Positions 19,701-23,046 of a DNA stretch of 23,046 nt are shown here, piece after piece. Position 1 is the stretch's first letter; each line of letters begins with the position of its first letter. The stretch comes from Mesaphorura yosii (Eukaryota; Arthropoda; Collembola; Poduromorpha; Tullbergiidae). The notes beneath the pieces are model-generated. The model was not told the DNA's origin. It did not search any database and saw only the letters and a list, made by a program, of their open reading frames with translations. A program made the position numbers and the translations under genes. The stretch lies in assembly GCA_009869945.1 (NCBI GenBank), contig WIXG01000754.1, forward strand, positions 1 through 23,046. The letters are read 5' to 3'.

Positions 19701-21638
19701 TTGGCGCTCGTTTGCAGAGAAGTCGGGCCGAAACAGGCACGACTTTCTTGCGAGCTTCGGACCAAGCCTCGCTCCAGCTTGGACACCGTTTCCAACCGTG
19801 GGCACGAACGACGAACTTGCGCCCGAAGGATCAGGCAAGAGCTGGCTACCGACATCCTTTCGACTCCTTCGCGTCTGAGTTTCGGGCCCTCTCAGGAGCC
19901 GAACCCATCGAACCCGAATCAGGAGGCAATACAGGGCACCGTCTCACATTTCCGGATCAATTCCGCCCCAAATCCAACTCGTATATCGAAATCCCACGGA
20001 ACTGGGCGCAATACTTCGTGGATGAAGACTACGATTACGTCGCATTTTCAGGTTTCGAGCTGAGCCGGGCGAAGGCGAGTTACTTATTTCCACCGCCAGC
20101 AGCAGCAATAGCTTCGACTTCAGCCTCGAGTACCGACTCACAATCACGCTCAAGCCAGCTCCCAGCCGCCGGTTCAACGGCTCAGAGAATATTGAATGGA
20201 CCTTTGATGGGGTTTACGTTGGTTGGCGGGTCGGCTGCGCGTGCAACCTGCCGTTCCGGCGACGACGCGGGGCTTAATTTCACGTTCACGGGCGAAGGCG
20301 TGCGCATAACTCTCCAGCACGACGTCCCCGCATTCGGACCCGATCGAGCCGAGGTCCGTCGACGTCTTCACCCCGGCGAATCTCCCAAAGCCGTGTTGGG
20401 CTCGGGCGTCTGCGTTTACTGGGACGAAGTCGCATTGAATTGGTCGCCAGACGGCTGCGCCCTGGTCTCGTCCACGCCTGACCGCACCGTCTGCGAATGC
20501 AGCCACTTAACAGCGTTCGCCGTGGTGATGGACTTGCACGAATACGTCGGCAAATCGCCCGCTTTGGAAATTTTGACTTGGATCCTCTGCTCGGCTTCCA
20601 TCGTCTGCCTTCTGGCCACCATCGCCATGTTCGTGTTCAGCCGGTGCGGCTACTGGAAGCAGCTGATTAACAAACACCCTCGTAACGACATGACCCTGAA
20701 TTTGAGCATTGCCCTGCTCGTCGCAAACGTCCTGATTCTGGCCACGATGGACAAGCACAATCTGCACCTTTCTGACGGCGCATGCGTCGCCGCAGCGATC
20801 GGGCTTCATTACGCGCTCCTCTGCGCCTTCGCATGGATGGCGCTCGAAGGGGTCCTCCTCGCTAAACTTGTGTTCATCGACGTGTTCGCGTCGGGAAGGG
20901 AGCACGCGACGCTGGAGCGGGTCGGAGCTCTCACTGTGCCTGCCGTGATCGTCGGGGTGACCTGCGGCGTGAGCTTTGGCAGGGGAGAATACGCTTATGG
21001 AAACGATGCCTTGTAAGTGCTGATTGCCTCAAGGATATCTGCATCCTTGACTTTTTCCTTGACTTTGAAACCCCGTGTGGCTAATTCCTTTATAATTTTC
21101 AGTTGTTCGCTGCACGGCCGTTATTTGTGGAGCTTCATTGGCGTCGTCGCAGTTGTACTTATCGTAAGTCAAGTCGCGTTCGCGTTTTCAAACGTCCAAA
21201 TTCGCAAATATCGTGTAATTATTTGCATATTTTTTATTTCTGCAGTTTAATTCGGTCGTGCTCGTGATGTCGATCCGAAAGTCGTATCTCCTCGCAGAAA
21301 ACCCAAACCGAGCTGTAGCTGTCGTTCGCAAGGCGAAATCCGTGAGTTTCTGGATCCGTGGCGCGATAAGTCTGACAGTGATCATGGGGCTGACGTGGAT
21401 CTCGGGGTTCCTCATGCTTATCGATGACCCGACCACTGCAAATGTCGCGGCGTATATTTTCACGGTTACGTCAGCGTCGCAGGGCATCTTCATCTTCGTC
21501 TTCCACATTGCGTCGAGCAAAAAAGTACGGTCGCACTTCCGGTCGATCACTTTCTCGGCTAAATCGACAGCGGCGACGACGACGGGAGCATACACGACAA
21601 AGGAAGTCAGCGGAGTCCGAAGTTCGAGTTCGAGCTGA
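16799..21638 (+). CDS. Adhesion GPCR with two Kelch-like propellers, HormR, GAIN/GPS and 7TM domains
   Basis: A cell-surface receptor of about 1,499 residues from five coding exons: 16799-19264, 19362-19646, 19718-21012, 21103-21163 and 21246-21638, with phases 0, 0, 2 and 0. The signal peptide ends near PAPAQA; the start could be ATG 16799 or the in-frame Met11. Residues about 45-355 and 378-680 are two Kelch-like propellers with AFIFGGY, VYMFGG, AFLFGGR and VYIFGGE strands (Gly pairs near 220, 336, 563 and 662). Residues about 681-755 are a Thr/Ser/Pro stalk. Cys756 to about Cys806 is a HormR domain (GTATWFCVSDGAFEG, DYSGCKSLW). A GAIN domain follows, with a GPS (CVYWDE, DGC, CECSHLTAFAVVMD) and predicted cleavage between Leu1181 and Thr1182. 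The seven helices carry class B2 marks: an ACVAAA/FCSLHG Cys pair, LWSFIG, GLTWISGFL and QGIFIFVFH. The cytoplasmic tail is short and Ser-rich. From HormR onward it resembles latrophilins, but the lectin and olfactomedin domains are replaced by propellers. The ligand is unknown. Confidence 0.93.
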
Positions 21639-21719
21639 GTTCAAATTCAAGGCGAGAAGCCAAAGAAAAGGAAAGACAAGGCATTCATTGATTACGCTTA
21701 ACGGATGAATTGAGATGAG

Positions 21720-21725
21720 TTTATT
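21720..21725 (-). terminator. Minus-strand polyadenylation signal
   Basis: AATAAA on the minus strand, about 200 bases beyond the stop of the Ly6-type open frame that ends at 21924. If used, that 3' UTR overlaps the 3' UTR of the adhesion GPCR. Confidence 0.4.
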
Positions 21726-21865
21726 TAAGTCGACCCGGTCTAACACTAAGTATGTAGATAGTAATTAGCAAATCATGCATAGAGTACTTGACAAATGGCA
21801 CCGTTTACTTGACTGACGCATAAAACGATCAAGAATCGAGACAGGCTGGAATTTAGTACAACTGC

Positions 21866-21871
21866 AATAAA
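21866..21871 (+). terminator. Polyadenylation signal of the adhesion GPCR
   Basis: AATAAA on the plus strand, 228 bases past the stop at 21638. It is the first clear hexamer downstream of the receptor. Confidence 0.55.
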
Positions 21872-21923
21872 ATGTTCAATTCATGGAGTATAGCTTTTCT
21901 CAAATACTTAACAACAATTAATT

Positions 21924-22614
21924 TTAAATGAAGTTGAAGTTGATTGGGCAAATTTTGAGGTCAGCGCAGTGGAAGCAGAGCAAAGCCGTGGCCGTGGCGA
22001 CTATGATCCAGACCAAAGTCATCATGAAATGAGGATGGGCTCTGGCTCCATTGCCATACCCATTGCGTGACTCGAATCCACCGTCCTCGCTGGACTTTTC
22101 GTTGTTGTACAGGTCTGTATCGCATTGGTATTCGCGAAAAGTGCCCATGACTGCAACCATTCTTGTCCGCGGCCAGCAGTTCAGCATCACGACTGAAAAA
22201 CCAAAGTATGAACGAACTGAAACATGAAAGCACTAAAGTATGAAGTTTTAGCAATTTTATTGATTTTATGGATGCTTATTGATTATTTGCTGATTTAGAA
22301 ATCAAAAAAGTAGACTGATCACTACGCGCCAACAAAGTTTCCTTCTTTCAATTGCATGTATCGCCTGGAGCGCAATCCGATATCGAGTCTTTGTCCAGCC
22401 GGTCGCGTGCGGGTCCCATGCACTCGTAACATTTCAGCTGCTTCTTATTCTTAACTGAGGCACCGGGGAAGTCTGGGAAGTCACCACCGCCCTTGACAGG
22501 GTCGGGCTGGTGTCCGTTGCACATGTCTTGATTGCAGGAGCACGAGCGAAGATGCGAATTCCGTTCAATTTTGCTCTCATCGAACAATTTGAAACATCGG
22601 ACATGACTCGAGGA
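21924..22614 (-). pseudogene. Ly6/uPAR (three-finger) type protein, partial or decaying
   Basis: Two open blocks on the minus strand. The right block, 22614-22348, begins inside one three-finger domain and shows its usual ending (RSCSCNQDMCNG), a linker, then the beginning of a second domain (LKCYECMG, DCAPGDTC) before a TGA at 22348. The left block, about 22188-21924, has a good acceptor (ggtttttcag), a domain end (MLNCWP, REYQCDTDLYNN) and a hydrophobic C-terminus (FMMTLVWIIVATATALLCF), like a GPI-anchor signal or membrane helix. No GT donor joins them before the stop. A GC donor at ACAT/gcaatt would keep frame but lose the Cys of GDTC. In the second domain end, two of the three Cys have become Tyr. 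Upstream, an in-frame TAA at 22615-22617 closes the frame, and exons for the signal peptide and first Cys residues were not found. The family is likely; whether the gene is intact is doubtful. A minus-strand AATAAA near 22257-22262 leaves open a gene ending at 22348. Confidence 0.5.
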
Positions 22615-23034
22615 TTACTGAGTGCATTTCAAGATACAATACAAGTTGTATTGGATAAGCCAGTAACAGGTCTCTATGCTTGCGTTGGCCTTTGGGTCAT
22701 TCCTGGAAACTGGATTCAGAGGTTGCTAGCAAGAATGATCACCGTGTTGTCCGACTCTGGGTTGCGTGGACTATGGTTGAAGTTCCAGGTGCTTGATATC
22801 AAGCTGACGTGGCAGCGGAACTTTGACTACACAACCGGTGTCACACCGTCTGGATCACGAGCAGGCTCTCTGCTGTTCAACCTCCCTTCGCACGCCGACC
22901 CGCCACAGAAAATGCTGATGGAAGTGCTTCGGATCCTGCTTGTTGACGAGCGGTTCTCTACCCGAGAACCGCGTCAACGTGTTCGAGATCACGCTAAAAA
23001 AATGAAACCAGAACCCATGCTCCGAAATTCTTAA
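22510..23034 (+). CDS. Unassigned open reading frame near the right edge
   Basis: An uninterrupted plus-strand frame of 174 codons. Its first 100 or so bases lie antisense to the Ly6-type exon; about 430 bases do not. I recognise no family. It is basic at the C-terminus (STREPRQRVRDHAKKMKPEP), with one hydrophobic run (VTGLYACVGLWVIPGNWI) too short and polar to be a clear membrane helix. The minus strand here also has protein-like stretches broken by stops (from about 23030 to 22860), so the region could instead be decayed coding sequence or transposon remains on the other strand. The start codon choice has no support. Confidence 0.15.
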   Translation: MSVAHVLIAGARAKMRIPFNFALIEQFETSDMTRGLLSAFQDTIQVVLDKPVTGLYACVGLWVIPGNWIQRLLARMITVLSDSGLRGLWLKFQVLDIKLTWQRNFDYTTGVTPSGSRAGSLLFNLPSHADPPQKMLMEVLRILLVDERFSTREPRQRVRDHAKKMKPEPMLRNS

Positions 23035-23046
23035 TCCGAATTATTT

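Noticed and set aside
19695..20063. Alternative plus-strand frame over the GAIN exon, considered as a frameshift
   Set aside because: The main frame runs unbroken from the acceptor at 19718 to the donor at 21012 and carries GAIN-like strands, the GPS and the first helices, so no frameshift is needed.

Overview
The window is eukaryotic nuclear DNA. Genes are split by mostly short GT-AG introns, transcribed from both strands, and encode animal-specific families: two Cys-loop receptor subunits, a latrophilin-type adhesion GPCR and a Ly6-type protein. Compact spacing, moderate GC and PGR/PAR-type invertebrate Cys-loop channels suggest a small-genome invertebrate, perhaps an ecdysozoan such as a tardigrade. 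That placement is inference; no sequence here proves the taxon. Exon boundaries were placed by eye from splice consensus, phase and protein similarity.

Layout from left to right. (1) 1-2219, minus: ANKZF1/Vms1, a ribosome-quality-control release factor, cut off by the left edge. (2) 2860-4777, minus: an unrecognised 564-residue Pro/Gln/Ala-rich protein with a row of SUMO-acceptor-like motifs and four spaced Cys at the C-terminus. (3) 5902-6579, plus: a truncated, divergent Hsp70-like reading frame. (4) 7109-7544, plus: a tentative two-exon small secreted protein overlapping a perfect 19-bp inverted repeat. (5) 7657-9837 and 11383-15697, both minus: two tandem paralogous Cys-loop ligand-gated (anion-type) channel subunits with 8 and 7 coding exons. 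(6) 16799-21638, plus: an adhesion GPCR of about 1,499 residues, with two Kelch-like beta-propellers, a Thr/Ser stalk, a hormone-receptor (HormR) domain, a GAIN domain with intact GPS, and seven membrane helices. (7) 21924-about 22614, minus: an incomplete or decayed Ly6/uPAR-type gene, followed by an unassigned open frame to the right edge.

The most notable object is the adhesion GPCR. Its C-terminal half is ordinary latrophilin-like. Its ectodomain is an internally duplicated Kelch propeller pair carried, with the stalk and HormR domain, on one uninterrupted 2.47-kb exon. It is divergently arranged with the second channel gene across a shared 1.1-kb upstream region, and its 3' end converges on the Ly6-type gene. 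Membrane receptors, ion channels and a Ly6-type protein therefore cluster in the right two thirds; whether they work together is not shown by the sequence.
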